NCBI GenBank assembly: GCA_949318235.1
Contig: OX439127.1
Span: forward strand, 31,892,873 to 31,956,872
DNA: 64,000 nt
Origin: Ecdyonurus torrentis
Lineage: Eukaryota > Arthropoda > Insecta > Ephemeroptera > Heptageniidae
Direction of reading: 5' to 3'
The number at the start of each line of letters is the position of its first letter. Within the stretch, counting starts at the first letter, position 1. The notes under the pieces were generated by a model that saw nothing but the letters and a program-made list of their open reading frames with translations, was not told where the DNA came from and did not search any database. Of this stretch, positions 26,856 to 41,340 are shown piece after piece. A program made the position numbers and the translations under genes.

Positions 26856-28192
26856 GCAGGAAATATTTTAGTATCGTAAAATAAAATTACTTAATTGATA
26901 CTGAAGATCTGAGATAAACAAAATCATGATAAGTAAATCAAATCAAAAAATTAAAATCTAGAATTATATTTTAGTGTAAGTAAAGGGGAAAATATATATA
27001 TATTTTTTAATATCAACTATTTTTACGTACTTTTTTTAAAGTTATTTTGAGTATTTGCAAAAGACAAGAAAATATATGTGAGACTGCTGCTATAAGAATA
27101 ATACCGACATTTTGCCTCGGGACTCACATACAAGAAGATTCTCTTTTTCTTAGTCGTTTAAACACATGACGTAACGCCCTCGGCAAGGTAGACCACTTTT
27201 TTTTTTCTTCATACTATTACCAACGTTACATATTATATAGGCAGCAGTATCTTTTATTCCAATTATATTTAGCTTTTTTTTTTATCTTTCTTTTTTTTTT
27301 CTTTTTTTTTTCCTCTCTGATTATGGTTTACCGCCGCAGACACCGGATACGTAACTGAAGTGATTTGTTTTATTTATATTAATGTAAATTAAAAAAAAAA
27401 GTGTAAAAAAAAAGAGATTTTTTATTTAATTCATTGTCTGTCAAATTAATTACATGAAAATTATTAATGACAATTATTTTTTAATATCGTTTTTTTTTCT
27501 GTGCAAAAGCAAGCATGTGGTGAACAATTTTGTTATAATTAAAGGCTATAAATATATATCAACTTCTATAAAATTATAACTATTGGTAATTAATTATAAT
27601 ATAAATTAAAGCTTACAAACGTACATATTTTGTATTGTATCGTACTGTATTGATTATAGAAATTTACATTTTATAAATATGAATTTGTTGAAGATTTGAT
27701 TGAAATAGATTACCGTAACATTATAAAATTAGACAACAGAATCTCTATATTTTCAAATTTGAGTTGATGAAAACATTAGAAAATTACATTACCTAATGTA
27801 TATTATGGTGTTTGTGTTTCAGTAAAATAGAATTAATGTTAATTCTTTTTGTAGTTTTAATCATTTTTGACCATATTCATTGTATTTTAATCTTCATAAT
27901 TATGCGTGTATGTTTCTAGCCAGAAAAATATTTATATTATAACACTTTTATGTAAAAAGTACCATACAATGGTACTGTACATTCGACCAAGGTTGTAATA
28001 CTTATACCATTCAAATATCTACACAAAATTTCAATTGCTATTCTTATGAAAGAAATACGCGCACAGTTTAATTCAAAAATTCAAATTTGAGTGTAATCTT
28101 CTGCGTGTATAAAATTGAAAATTTAAAAAGCCAAAAAAAATATTCAAAGTACTTAAAAGTTATGAAAGAAGTAAGCTTTATTTTGAAATTTA

Positions 28193-28195
<3 letters not shown>

Positions 28196-28228
<33 letters not shown>
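28196..28228. repeat. poly(T) tract, 33 T
   Basis: T homopolymer directly preceding a balanced segment of about 150 bp. Read on the minus strand this is a sequence followed by a poly(A) tail, but the segment matches nothing I recognise. Confidence 0.95.
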
Positions 28229-28229
<1 letters not shown>

Positions 28230-29168
28230 ACTGATGAAAGTTGCCATGCTTGGGCAGTATGCAGGCACAGAATGTATTGTTGCCGCAACAATCACGATGC
28301 AAGTGGACGTGCAGACCGCCGCAGATGTTCTACACGTCAAAAGTACAACAATCAAATCAAACAACAACTAATATTCATCACGCTTGCAACAATTCTTGGC
28401 ATTTTTATTTTTCACAGAATAATAAAAAAAAATAAAAAAATAAAAAAATAAATAAATAAATAAATAAATAAAAAAAGTAAGTAATTTTAAATTCATTATA
28501 AATTATAACAAATATAATGTACCTGTACAAGTAAATAAATATTGCAAAGTATATTTTTTAAAAAGTAATTAGGTAATTAACTTTTGTTAATAACTTTAAT
28601 TATTTTGTCGGAGACCTAAAATATAAAATATTATATAAATTTTAAATTAAAAGAATAGTAATAAAAGCATTAAATAAAGATATAAAAATATATTGTAAGT
28701 TAATGTTATTTTAAGTTTTAGCAAAAGTTCATTTATCTTGTAGATTTAAATTGAAAAAAAAAAAAAAAGAAAAAAAAAGTTTATGTTTTACGTCTTTAAT
28801 AATTTTTAAGGCAGGAGACTTCAATGCCTGATTTATACTGCAACAAGTTAAGTTGTTGACTTGAAAATTAAATAATAAATTTTGTAATAATCCTATATAA
28901 AATTTATTATTCAATACAAACATACATTGAAGAATTCTATTGGTTGCACTAATTTGATTCTTCAAATGTATAAAGAAAATAGTAGAGCAAGATAAAATGC
29001 ATCTAATATCTGCAAATTATATGTATCAGTTAAAAGTTACAGTTTAAATGTTAGAGAAATTTTTAAAATTAAATTATGAACAAGATTTTTAACCCTTTAT
29101 TATTTTTTTTTTATACTTTATTTGCTGAAGACAATTAAAAGCAAATATTTTTGTTGATAAAAATTATT

Positions 29169-29172
<4 letters not shown>

Positions 29173-29200
<28 letters not shown>
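29173..29200. repeat. poly(A) tract, 28 A
   Basis: Homopolymer run in AT-rich DNA. Confidence 0.95.
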
Positions 29201-32200
29201 TGAAGAAAAGGAAATGGGTTATAATAATTTAAAAATAAAAGTATAGAAGCTTAACATTGTATACATCAAAAAAATCAGTGTCAATATAGAACTTTATGGG
29301 GAAATGAGTAATATAAAGCTGGCATCCGGTTATTAACTTTCAGTGGGTGGAGTTCTAGGATGCAGAATTTTTAAACACAATATTATAATGTAGTTTTCCG
29401 TGGGATATAACATGTATGTATATTATATAAGTTTACCTTATAAATATACGTGATACATAATGAGTTTTAAACTACATTTCAAATAATAACCCCCCCTCCC
29501 TTTTTTTCCTCCATATAATACAATTTAAAAGAAATAATAAAATATTTTCTTGAATAATAATAATGTTATAATACAAAAAAAAAATTGTCTTTTATGTTCA
29601 GTAATAACCATCATTGACATGATTTTAAATTACATGTAATATAGCTGCAGTATATTTTTATTTTCTTATTTATATATTATGTTATTCAATGAACATTTTT
29701 AGTTTTACTCATTCATTCATAAAAGCTTGTGGTCATTCATTTTAAAAGAGAGACGTGTTGAGAATTGACAAGTTAAAAACGAGCGGTCCTTAAAGTGACT
29801 ATCTTTTAGCTTCAAGAATGACCAAATTTCCATACTCGTTTTACAAGATTCACTTTTGTTATAAACTCGATCTTGAATATTGCCTCGCGATATAAACAGG
29901 ATTTTTTTTTATTATTTATTTATTTTCTTATAATGTATAGGTTTTCATTTTTTTTTTACGTGAGCCGTGTGAGGCCGCGGGCCAATCTAAAATGTTATAA
30001 ATAATGCATCTCATCAAAAATGCCCTATAAGATAAAAATCGAATCTATTGATTACAATGTTTGTTTAAAAAAAAATCAAATGCTCTGTGGGTTAATTGAT
30101 CAATTTAAAATAATTATTTACACAAATAACAATAATTTTGTTATCTATATAATAAACGTAATTGTGTTCGAATAAAAATATAAAACAAACATTTTACAGT
30201 TTATGTCTGAAAGGAAGAATATCGTACATACAGTATACGTTTTTTTTTATTATTATTTTTTATATATATATTATATTATCGTTTTAAAAATGCAAGTAAA
30301 GTTGCCTGCATTTTCATTGTCATTTTCCTAATGCAGTATAATAGATATCAATTTACCATTCATTTCATACTACATACATTAGCTTTTTTTTAACTGCATA
30401 TAGATGTAATACATATCTAGGTAAATGCAGTATTTATACTGTTTAAAATAAAAGCATAAAACCTAATTCTATATTATTACTGCACGTATGTTATTTTCTA
30501 TGCAGCTTCTTGAATCTTATATAAAGATGCATACACTTCGATTTCTAAAGCTGTATTTGTAAAGCTCAATTAATATTTCTTGTTTCATTGTATATAGGCC
30601 CTGAAGGTAGAGTGTGAGGGTGGGAGTAGGGCATCAGAGTGTAGGCAAGCGTATCCCCCCGAGTCCATCAGGCTGACCCGCCCGAGACAAGAGAGAGAGA
30701 CCATCAAACAGTGGAGGCAGGAAGGAGAGAGTAGCATTATAAAGGAAATGAAAGGTTAGCCTCTTATTATTTCCGTTCTTCAGCAAAATTAGCGTCCCTG
30801 GATGCATTTTTTTTTCCTCCCCTTTCATTTGGATTGCGTGATCGCGAGAACTGAATGAAAATGTCTAAGCATAATAATATATGAGAATCCATAAAACATG
30901 ATGAATGGACAATGTCCATTATGCATTCCAACATGAACATAGATGACACAATATTATAATAATTTAAATTATTATATATCATTATTTTATATTTTTCAAT
31001 GGTTGTAAAACACACAGAAGCAATATATATCCTCAACATAATTGTATATGCTTAAAATTGTTATTCTGTGTGACGCTATAGTATTTCCAAAGCATTAATT
31101 TTCTTTCAAAAAAAAATCCATTCATGTTAGGTGGTTAAGAAATAAAAGTTGATATGGTCATGGTGATAGAACTTTCTCAAAACAGGATGTATTTTTATTA
31201 TTTTAATTTTTATGTATAATAACAGAAGCTCATGAAATATTTTTTGAATATAAAAATGCATTTAAAATATATTAAAATTTATTTAGAATTTCAACTATAG
31301 AACAGCACAAAAATGAAACTAAAATCATAAATATTTGCTCCTCTTTATGATTTTCCGGTTTTCGACAAAGTACCAAATATTTAAGAAGCTTTTAGCTTGC
31401 ACTTGCACAATCTATTTTATTGCAATTTCAATTCAACACAATACAAAATTAAATTAAAAAAATCAAACTTTTGCGTTATTATAAGGAATATATTATTAAT
31501 ATTGCTTCAAAGTAAAATATCAATACTACCAAATTTAACATAAAATCCTTCTTTGTTGTCTGCTTAAAATAATAATAACAATTTCCCTAAAATTTAATAG
31601 TAAGCTTTATATTTATAAATAAAATAATTTAAAGCTCAAAATAGTTGCAATTTTCAAAAATTACAACACTAAAAACACTTTACGTCTATTAAGTTAATGA
31701 AATGTCATATTTTTATAAAAATGAATTATTACTCGAACAGGCATATATCCAATCTGGTCATGAACACATCTTTAAAAATAAAAGAAAAGAAAAAGAAGAA
31801 GAAGAAAAAACACTTTAGACGACTCTCATGCTCAATCGACTGCTGTATCAAAAGTCGCGCTTATACAAGGAAGTGTCCGAACCGTGCGGAGTAGAGAGAG
31901 ATGCTACAGCGTTCAACTGACGTGAAGCTATCCTCAAGTGGACACGTGACTCAAGTGCATAATCTAAACAATAAATAAATTTGGTGTTTATTATTTATCA
32001 GTAAAAGTTTCACAGAGTATGAGTTGACACACTATATGCACTCGTGGTTAGGACCTTATATCCTCTCGTTCAACAAGAGTTACTATAAGCAGCAGCCAAA
32101 ACCTTTTTATATTCTTTCTCTCGTCTCTTTTCTCGACATGACCGGCCATGCACAAGATGCAAGCAACCAAAAGGGCCAGCCCTATAAGCTGGTTTCTTTT

Positions 32201-33539
32201 TATATTATAGCCACAAGGTGTACGCAACCATCACTTTTCTACAAACACATGATGTGAGTACAAGTGTAAGAGTAAAAATTGCATTTTAAAATGTATAAAA
32301 GTTGTATCAAAATAATAAAAATCTGACAATGCGTTGAAAATGTGGTATTGTTGTACAGAGGAAGTAGAGAATCAAGTGTCCAGTGATTTGGAGAACATTT
32401 ATATTGTCCAGGTATGTTTATCAACAAAATAATACATCTATTTTGACAAAATGTGACAGGTCAGATGACAATATTGAGGGATGTAAAATATAAAAATGGT
32501 TGTTTTAATACTGTTCACCGTGGCAGCAGCATCGCTCTCACAAACGTTAACTCACGTCTTGCGCACGTTCATTGCAGTCTCCATGCACTTACCTACCCCC
32601 TTCACTACATCAAGTCACATGAACAAAATGTTCTATTTTATAAGAAAGTACGTTATGCAAATTAAAATGTTTGTTTATTACTTTTCAAACATATTGTGTC
32701 CCTTCACATTACATACATACCCTATACACTCACACGCATATATACGTTACAGCATATTATATACCCTCTGCAACATCATAATTGTAAACTGTCACACATG
32801 CAGTTACTATTGGATGAGGTAATGAGAATATTTGTTAAGGAATATCTCATATTAACAACGAAACCAACAACATTACCAAAGTAATTTAAATACGTAAATA
32901 ATGTTGAACTATATCTACCGTCCAATAAGTATTATATACGTCAGCGTTTTTTTTTTTTTTTTTTCTTTCATACAAATAAAAGTACCAGTGACTGTAATAT
33001 GATCGAATTGGAACATGTCATGTATTGATTTTTTTTTTTAATTTTCTATCTTCTCGCTTTTGTGATTATAGCATGCTGAGTAATATAAATATATATTTTT
33101 GTTTTGGTAACATTTTTAGATGAGCCTAAACAATTAGTTTGGTTCTATATTATACCTTAATTTAATAAGCTGATCATGATAATTAGGTTAATAACTCGAA
33201 ATCTTGGGGTGTTTTTAATATCATATATCCGTCATACGTCATAATATAACGCACACGGGACAGTAACATTGAATCGTGAATTGACGTCGTATATGCGTGA
33301 TGTATTTTATATACAATATTGAGGAACAAAAGTTAACCCTTTTATTCTATACAGCTAAAGTCTCCACATTTAAAATTTCCTTTGCATCTTGATACAATTT
33401 TTGATAAAATGAACAGGCCACCAAAAAAATAATACATTATGACGTAGTGCAAAAATGTAATCGATGATGGTATCAAAATGTTGTATAATATAATGCTAAG
33501 GTCAGGAGTATATTAAAAATCGTGTAATTTTATTATGAA

Positions 33540-33960
33540 AAAAGGCAGGTGACTGAGGACAGATTCTACGAAGTCTTGGTCATCGGCTTTGGTTACTTCG
33601 ATTATTGTGTCCATAAGAATGAGTTTTTGATCACGATCGCATAGTTACATAAAAGTGCAGTCATGGGGCATGCAAGGCAAGACGACTTTGCCACGTCTGT
33701 GCAGGTGCTGGCAGGACAAGAACGTTTTTATATAATACTATACACTAAATCTTATAAACGTGAATTTTATTATAATATTATAAGACTCGATTTTAACGTC
33801 AATCGAATGAAAATGGAAATGTGGAACGTGGCTGATTCCCTGAAGCAGTCGCCGCGGCATGATCTGCAACGCGGTAGGGGCGGCCACTCTCTGCAGATGA
33901 AGATGTCTAGTAAGAGGTCACGACCTGCCTTTTACATCATCACTGCCTTCAAGCTACACA
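33540..33960. other. Balanced-composition island, coding status unclear
   Basis: At 33541-33643 both strands hold a stop-free frame with varied amino acids. On plus, the frame after AAAGGCAG reads VTEDRFYEVLVIGFGYF and on to a TAG. On minus, an ATG frame begins MDTIIEVTKADDQDFVES. At 33663 a plus ORF of 153 codons starts, but after about 90 codons it dissolves into AT-rich sequence. No matching splice pair supports an exon and no domain is recognised. It may be a conserved regulatory island or a decayed exon. Confidence 0.3.
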
Positions 33961-34506
33961 TGTTTTTACCTAACCTTGCCTCAACGTCATACAATCATTT
34001 GCACAAACTGTTTTCAAGTAATAAAATATACGTTTATACAATTTTCTTTTATATATATTATACAATATATCATTTCTTTTACACTAATAAAGCATATTAT
34101 ATAAAAAAAAAAACTATAGATTGAAGACAATAACATATAGGAACATTTCTATGTAATACTTTAAACTTAATTTGGGTATCTCATATCATCTTATACATTT
34201 AACAACCATACATTTATTATTTGATTTCTAGGATAGTAAAAATAGGAACTTAAAATAAAAATTTAAAAAAAAAAAAAAATGTACATAATATAAAAATTTT
34301 ACCATTTAAATTCAGCACGTGACTTCATCCATAAGAATAACAATGCAAGTTTAGCGCGAGTATTTGATTGGTAAAATATATTATCACAATCGTGTGTACA
34401 TTATAACGTGAATAGATAGAAACGTCATCGATAAGTTTCACTATACAATTTTGTTATATAACAAAATAGCGTTGTAAAGGATCAGTAAAGATAAATAAGC
34501 ATATTC

Positions 34507-34535
<29 letters not shown>
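34507..34535. repeat. poly(A) tract, 29 A
   Basis: Homopolymer run. Confidence 0.95.
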
Positions 34536-34542
<7 letters not shown>

Positions 34543-37169
34543 ATGCGTGAATAGGGATTTATATATATGGCGTATGATACTATACGATTTAAAAGAAGTG
34601 ATCAATGACTCGTAAATACATATATATATATATATATCAATTCATATAAAAAATAATAATGCTATCAAAAATGATGCAGCTTATGAGAAGTATTGTGTGA
34701 TGCTAATCTAATGTAACATTTCTATTAATTCCAATATTCTCAATCAAAACAGCCTGAATGTATTTCAAACTTATCTTGTCATCAGCCAAGTATTTTTTAC
34801 TGACTCAGCATTTCACCGCGGGATAAGTTCAACTTCAATTTTTAACCACTTGGTAATTCAATATCATTTTAAATATTTTCACATGAAAAAAAACAAAAAA
34901 AAAACTACATATTTATTATTTTAAAAGCTTTTAACTCTAATCAAAATATCATTTTTTTTTATTTGAAATTACCTAAATTACCATTAGGAAAATTATGTTA
35001 TATAATTAATTATACGTCTAATATAATTATGCTATAGGTTGATGTTTCATTAGTCATTACTCTAAAAACTCTAAAACAATTTTATCAAGTATTTCTAAGC
35101 TTTATTTATATAAAAAAATAATTACCCTTTTAAACAATCCATAATTTATTATATTAATTCACTTATACTGTAAAATTCAAAGAATTACTCAGGTTTTATC
35201 AATTTTATTGTAGTAATGCGGTGCCAAAATTTGTATCAAAATTTTACATTGCGTCAAAAGTTAATTATTCAATGCAACTTCGTAAATGTCCAGCAAAAAG
35301 GCAAGTTTTTTTTTTTTTTTTTTTTTTGAAATTAAGAATAAGAAATTAATTTAGAAAGTTCAGCTTTGAAAGTCGTCTTATTTTTCTCCCGTAAGCCCCC
35401 CCCCCCCCATTCTATTAATACCTGTCAATTAGGGAAACATTAGTAACTCCAATAGCTTAATGGGATTTTTTTTTATTTTGAATTAATTCTTCCTATAACG
35501 TATTATTTGATATTAGTTGTTTTTTTTTTAATTGGATTTTTTTTCCATAAAAAAAAAAAAATCTGAAAACCTATTTTTTTCGACATGAAACTTTATCAGC
35601 TTCTAACAGGTTTTGCAAATGATTAAACCTAAGGTAGATAAGAACTTAATGGTTATTCAGTATTTCAACGTTTGTATGACAATAGGACATAAAGTTATAT
35701 AATTGCTCTTAAAAAAGTAATAAAAAAATCAAATAAAAACCTACTTGGTTTTGATAGCAATAATTGAATTTTCTTTGTCCTCGTGGTTCTAAATGTTGTC
35801 AAAAACAAATATTTATAAAGCAATTTAAATAGTTAAGTGCAATAATCAACGGTAATTTTTGTACAAAATTTGTCACATACTGTAACGAGAACGATTCCTT
35901 TATTCTTTCACAACATTTCGTTGTATTGCTCTGTTTTGGGGGGAAAAAAAATCTTAATACCGCACTTAAATAGCTAAAATGTACAAAGTTTTATATTTCT
36001 CTATAAAAAGAAACCGCATATTTTCAATTCTATATCACTGAATTATACTGCTCACATTAATGTAAATAGAATCACATGGAATATTTGAAATAAGACGGAA
36101 ATAAATTAATATAAAAAAGTAATAAAAGTATGAAATAATCTTTGATGATGTCATTAATTATAAGTTTTTATTTCAAAAAAATGTAAAGCTATATTTTATT
36201 CTGAATCTGTGGGAAGACAAGTTAGAAAATGCAGACTTAAAGCAGTTCTCGCTTTTGGTTAATATGGAATGCTTGCAATTTGGGGCTGAAATAGTCTGCA
36301 TTCTCGGCTTGCGGCATTCCTCGCGGCGCCGCCCCACCCCGCCCCGCGCTCCTCCAGCTTGAGTCTTGTGTCGTGCCAAAGTTCTCCCTAGGGACGAACA
36401 AGTCCACTCACCATTGCCAAATCAGAGTAATTATTAATTGTAAAAAATTACATGTTGATTACGTGACGACCTTTCTCTATAAAGAATTTGGATAATTTGG
36501 ATAGCAAAATAACTTAACTTTGACAATAGGAATAAATTAAGCTATTTCAAACAAGCATTTTTTTTCTTTTTTTTTTTGCAAAACACGACTAGTATTCACA
36601 ACAAAATAATTATATATTTTTTCAGCAATTTCAAAAGAAGACACTTAAAAACTATTTTCCAAATTACTATATTCAAAACATACCTGTGTTTTTAAAAATT
36701 CTTTCTAAATAACTTTGCATATAATTTAAATTTCGTAAGCAAAAAAGAAGAAAGATAAATAAATAGTAATAAAAATTTAATTACTATTTTAATTAGTGTT
36801 GTCAAAGACAAAATGTTGTTACCACTTTTTTTTTTCTGTTAATTTTTTTAAGGAAAAAAAAGCTATATTTGATAAAGGTCATCGATCGGTTGATAATCGA
36901 TGGTTATATTTAATGTTAGCTGAGATTCGTGCACGATAACGGTATGAAAGCTCGAGCTTGGGGCATGTATGGGGCAGAGAGACTTGTGCAAGACAAAACA
37001 AAACATCAGCTCGCTCACCCACTCTCTCCATACTCTATACTTATAAAGAAACAGGGAGGTCCAAGAATTAGGAAAAAATAGCCGTGTAGTTTTTGGCAAA
37101 TTATTATGTCAGCCTTTACTAATACGCTAAATGTTGTTTGGGATATTGTTTCTACAAAGTGTATTATTT

Positions 37170-37171
37170 TA

Positions 37172-37245
<74 letters not shown>
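37170..37245. repeat. (TA)n microsatellite
   Basis: About 75 bp of TA repeat with two phase slips at its edges. Confidence 0.95.
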
Positions 37246-37249
<4 letters not shown>

Positions 37250-38008
37250 AATTAAAGACCTCCTACCAGGACCATATCATGTTTTATTATTATTATTTTT
37301 TATTTAGATACACATACATGTATGAATATTCATGTAAAATAATTTTAATAATAATATATACCCTTAAATTTAACAATTTTATATACTTTGATAAGATAAC
37401 AAAGAAAATAATGATTATTTTTATATAAAAAAACACAACAACAATGAACCACTTTTTTTTCTCTAAACAGTTCAATATACAGTATATTAAAAAACATTCA
37501 GAATATAATACTCGGTTTTGCATATGTTCTAAAAACAATAAGTAGTAATCAAATAAATTACCTTCAAGACAAATTCTTTGTCAAATTTTATATACAAAAA
37601 AAAAAACTTTTATATTTTGAGATATTATCTCTATACCTAAATAAATTTACTGATTCGAATAAATTGATGTATCACACTTACATCCTTTTTAAGGTATATA
37701 TTATTTACCAATTTCCTGAACAATTACTCTAAAACAACACTGATTCTTATCATTTGCGTTTATTATTATTTTTTAGAAAAAAAAATATCATAACAATCAT
37801 AATATAAAATGGGTATATGTATATAATATAATTAATGTACCAATATATAGTTGAAAATTTTCTCTTTATTATCATTATTTTTTAAAAGTGATCGAGTTTA
37901 TAAATAAATAATAGTAATATTTTTTTCTCTTCTCTTAAACTACATGAAGAAAACACACGTATAATTTTATAATACAATAATGTGGAGATCGCTCTAGATT
38001 ATATTTAA

Positions 38009-38010
<2 letters not shown>

Positions 38011-38040
<30 letters not shown>
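38011..38040. repeat. poly(A) tract, 30 A
   Basis: Homopolymer run, followed 25 bp later by a long (TA)n array. Confidence 0.95.
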
Positions 38041-38041
<1 letters not shown>

Positions 38042-38064
38042 AAGTTCAATGATTTTTTCTCTTG

Positions 38065-38065
<1 letters not shown>

Positions 38066-38157
<92 letters not shown>
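38066..38157. repeat. (TA)n microsatellite, about 92 bp
   Basis: Uninterrupted TA repeat able to extrude as a cruciform. Confidence 0.95.
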
Positions 38158-38159
<2 letters not shown>

Positions 38160-38895
38160 CTAAAAGAAGGTCTATATTAAGGAGTTTAAAAGCAGCTCAG
38201 TCCACCCACGATTTGTATATGCCGGGAGTAAAAATAATCATAGCTTGTCCAAAGGATTTGAGCTAAAGCCTCGTTTGCTATAATTGCTACTTTACTTTCA
38301 ACTTTCGCCGTAAATTCACCTAGACAGGTCAACTAGCTTGAAGGTCCCGACACTTATTATTTATTAAAGAAATTATATGAAAGCTTATACTTCTTGTCGA
38401 CTCAATTCATGATACTTTTTTTTTTCCATCTTCTTCTTTTAAGAAATAAAACTTTTAAATTGATGATTTTGATCGTGTTATTTCTATTTTTTTTTCTTTA
38501 TATAATATTAAAAGATATAATATAAAAATAATTTTTTATGTAAAAAAAAAATATATGTTACTATAATAGTATGTTATGGGCCACCCTTGGAGATACATGA
38601 TTTTCATAAATCGTGATCTATGGTTTAGAAAAAATTGTTTAATACTATGAACATTAAATATCGACTATATGTATACTAAAATATAGAAACATTTTTATTA
38701 CATATTATTTGATAGGCTAACTTATTATTTAATCATATACAAGTAACAATTGTTATGGTAATTCATGAAGTTTTGAAATTTCATGTCAACATTTTGAGCT
38801 TTAATAAAATTATTTCAATTGGTCGATATCATTATTTTTTATTATTAATTGAACAATAAACTATATTGAGTTATTTATAGGGAACATAGCTTCAT

Positions 38896-38913
38896 GGGGG
38901 GGGGGGGGGGGGG
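38896..38913. repeat. poly(G) tract, 18 G
   Basis: A long pure G run, unusual in DNA this AT-rich. Confidence 0.95.
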
Positions 38914-39911
38914 AATATATGTTTTTGTATGAAAACTTTAATTATTAATGCAAGTTTATAAATAACTTATCAACTTACATGGTATATCATACAAGGTAAT
39001 ATTATATAGGAATTTATTTAATATAATGCTTTCTTGATTATATGTAATAACATAATGTAACATAGTAATTGAAAGTAACATAAATAATATTTTGGATTAT
39101 AAGTAAAGAAAAAAACAATTTAACATTTTATTCACCCAAATATATCTGAATTCATAATTCCTTAATTTGAACGCTATTATAAAGACAATATTGCAATGAT
39201 TCATAATATAGAAGTCATCGCATGGCACAAGTTTGTGTTTACTTCGTGCCTTACGGCTGCAATTTAATAAATAAATTGTTTTATTATGATGAAGAAAAAA
39301 AAATACAATGGCTATTGCTTATTAAATCTCGAGAGCTATGAAAACGTTATTATAATTAAAATCCCTTAAAAGAGGAAGTGTTGTAAACGTAAAACAAACA
39401 ATAGCATTGCAACAAAAGCTTTTTTTTTTTTTTTTTAAATTTTTTTTATCAGTTTAACAATAGGATATATAAAATTGTCATTTTTGAGATTGTGCGATGC
39501 AAAAACTAGAAATGTACGTATGTGCGAGGCACTGTATGTATGTACGTGTCAGACCTTATAGTTTTGGCTTGTGTCGTCTGCAAGCTGGGGAGTGTAAGGT
39601 GGTGGCGGTGCGCCGGTGCGTGCAGACAGCACCCAAGTAGAGGTGGGTCGCGGCTGTAGCTATTGTTGAGGAGCATCCCCCGTGACGCGAAAGAGTGAGG
39701 AGGGGCTGAGCAAAGTGAACCACTTGTCAGCATCCACTTCCTCGCTTGCATATCACCTCACCTTGCACATGTTGCACTAGGCATTACCTTGCGTCCATGT
39801 CTCTTATACTGATAACAAGCTAAATCTCATCTCTCATCAACGTTACGTCCATGCGTCTTCAAACTTCATATTATAGTATATAATAGTATGATACTGTTAG
39901 CAAGCTACGCA

Positions 39912-39935
39912 TTTTTTTTTTTTTTTTTTTTTTTT
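39912..39935. repeat. poly(T) tract, 24 T
   Basis: Homopolymer run. Confidence 0.95.
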
Positions 39936-40135
39936 GCTCGACTACAAATAAACGAGAAAGCACAATTGTAAAAAAAAAAAATCAGGTAGTCTTGTAGTTG
40001 AGTAAAATGAAGACCATTTCTTAAACTACACAAGTATATAATGACGATCCAAATGAGTGAAAATAATCGATCAACTCATGATTTTATTATATATTAAAAT
40101 TTGGGTATAGGCATACTTATTTCATTAATTTTATG

Positions 40136-40382
40136 CACAGAAAGAATACTGTAAATTACGTAATTTATGCTGAATTTAGGTCACTTTAGCATGAATGTTG
40201 CTATATTGGAACAAAAAATAATTATGCCACACAACATAATAGTATTTTTGGTACTCAACCTATAGTTAAGTATAATAAAACCTCAAAATAGACACAGTAA
40301 TACAGCATAAATTATGATGTAATGTACACTAAGTTGCTGAAAATCAGCTAGCATAACTATTAAGTATTCATTTTCGTCCGTG
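40136..40382 (+). mobile_element. Non-autonomous MITE, subfamily A, copy 3 (247 bp)
   Basis: It begins CACAGAAAGAATACTGTAAA and ends TCATTTTCGTCCGTG. The core GCATGAATGTTGCTATATTG matches copy 1. TG flanks both sides (40134-40135 and 40383-40384), consistent with a 2-bp duplication. It has no ORF. Confidence 0.75.
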
Positions 40383-40410
40383 TGTATGTTTGTATGTAAG
40401 ATGTGTTCTG

Positions 40411-40661
40411 CACGGAAAGAAGTAGCTAAAGAGTTATTATTTAGATTTTTTTTTTATAATAAATTTGTTAGATACAAAGTTTTTTTTTTTTTTTTTTTTT
40501 TTTTAAATCTAAAGAGGTAACTATTTACTGCTGAATAAATTACGTTTATACTAACGAGTTACGTTTAAACTTTTTTCAACCAAGTTATTGGTTTGTACTG
40601 AAGAGTTATGTATACATCTACACATGCAACTGAATAATTTCTTAAATTTATGTTTCCCGTG
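40411..40661 (+). mobile_element. Non-autonomous MITE, subfamily B, copy 2 (251 bp)
   Basis: It begins CACGGAAAGAAGTAGCTAAA and ends TATGTTTCCCGTG. It is homologous over its full length to the reverse complement of 6412-6633, apart from an expanded poly(T) run at 40480-40504. TG flanks both sides (40409-40410 and 40662-40663). It lies only 28 bp from subfamily A copy 3. Confidence 0.8.
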
Positions 40662-41029
40662 TGTGGGTGTGTGTGTGTGATGTTATTTAAAACTCAAAGT
40701 ATTGACATTCATTAGCAAATAATTAAAATACAAATAAATAATAATATTTAATATAGTTTGAAAGTTTTGAAATACGTCTACAAAATTATAAATAAAAGTC
40801 GATACAACAGGTTTATAATCCAATCCTGCACAGTATGTATTTTATAATAATTATTAATTGCTCTATAAAAAAAGCTTCGTAAATAAGTCCACAAGTACAT
40901 GGAGTATAATAAAGGGTGTTAACTAACTTTTGTAAGTATTGATGGTTTAATTTACTTCATTTAATAAACAATTAAAAGCTTAATGTACTGCGTATTAAGG
41001 ACTATAGGTAAACAATGAACAAGGGTCAA

Positions 41030-41340
41030 CTTTGAATGGCGGGCCTATGCGAGGTAGCAGGAAGGAAGAGCGGCGGAAGGAGGCGGCGGTTTAGCCGGTA
41101 ATAAGGAGCTTCATCATTTCCGCCAAACAACGCCCGATATACGCGCTTGCTAGCTTGCTTTATTGCCACGCTGGCACTGCACCCCAACTGGGGAAGTGAA
41201 GCAGCAAGTGCTCCTCAATACCTATATACACTTTCATTGATGGATGATCTGCCAAGCTGCATCCGTGACCCATTATATGCTCTGCAAATTGTATTTTACC
41301 TGTGCTTTTGGCAAATAATTCCAAAACACTCAAGTTAATT
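41030..41340. promoter_or_regulatory. GC-rich island
   Basis: A purine-rich GC stretch (GAGCGGCGGAAGGAGGCGGC near 41067) is followed by balanced sequence to about 41300. ORFs of 63-76 codons on both strands show no domain and no splice support. It may be regulatory. Confidence 0.35.

Larger units (their letters stand above)
25630..33530. other. AT-rich noncoding block with small balanced islands
   Basis: No supported exons. Islands of more even composition lie at 28228-28370, 30590-30760 (GC-rich with CCCGCCCGAG), 31820-31960, 32000-32260 and 32500-32620. An AAAT tetranucleotide repeat spans about 28441-28478. The 60-108 codon ORFs in these islands show no domain or splice support. Confidence 0.55.
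33970..41020. other. AT-rich noncoding block with two MITEs and several islands
   Basis: GC-richer patches lie at 36290-36420 (with CCGCCCCACCCCGCCCCGCG), 36880-37100, 38190-38350 and 39480-39860. None has a supported exon. MITEs at 40136-40382 and 40411-40661 and many simple repeats are listed separately. Confidence 0.55.

Noticed and set aside
33663..34124. 153-codon ORF on plus, the longest in the window
   Set aside because: The last 60 codons are AT-driven Tyr/Ile/Phe/Lys, and the first part shows no domain; kept only as an island of unclear status.
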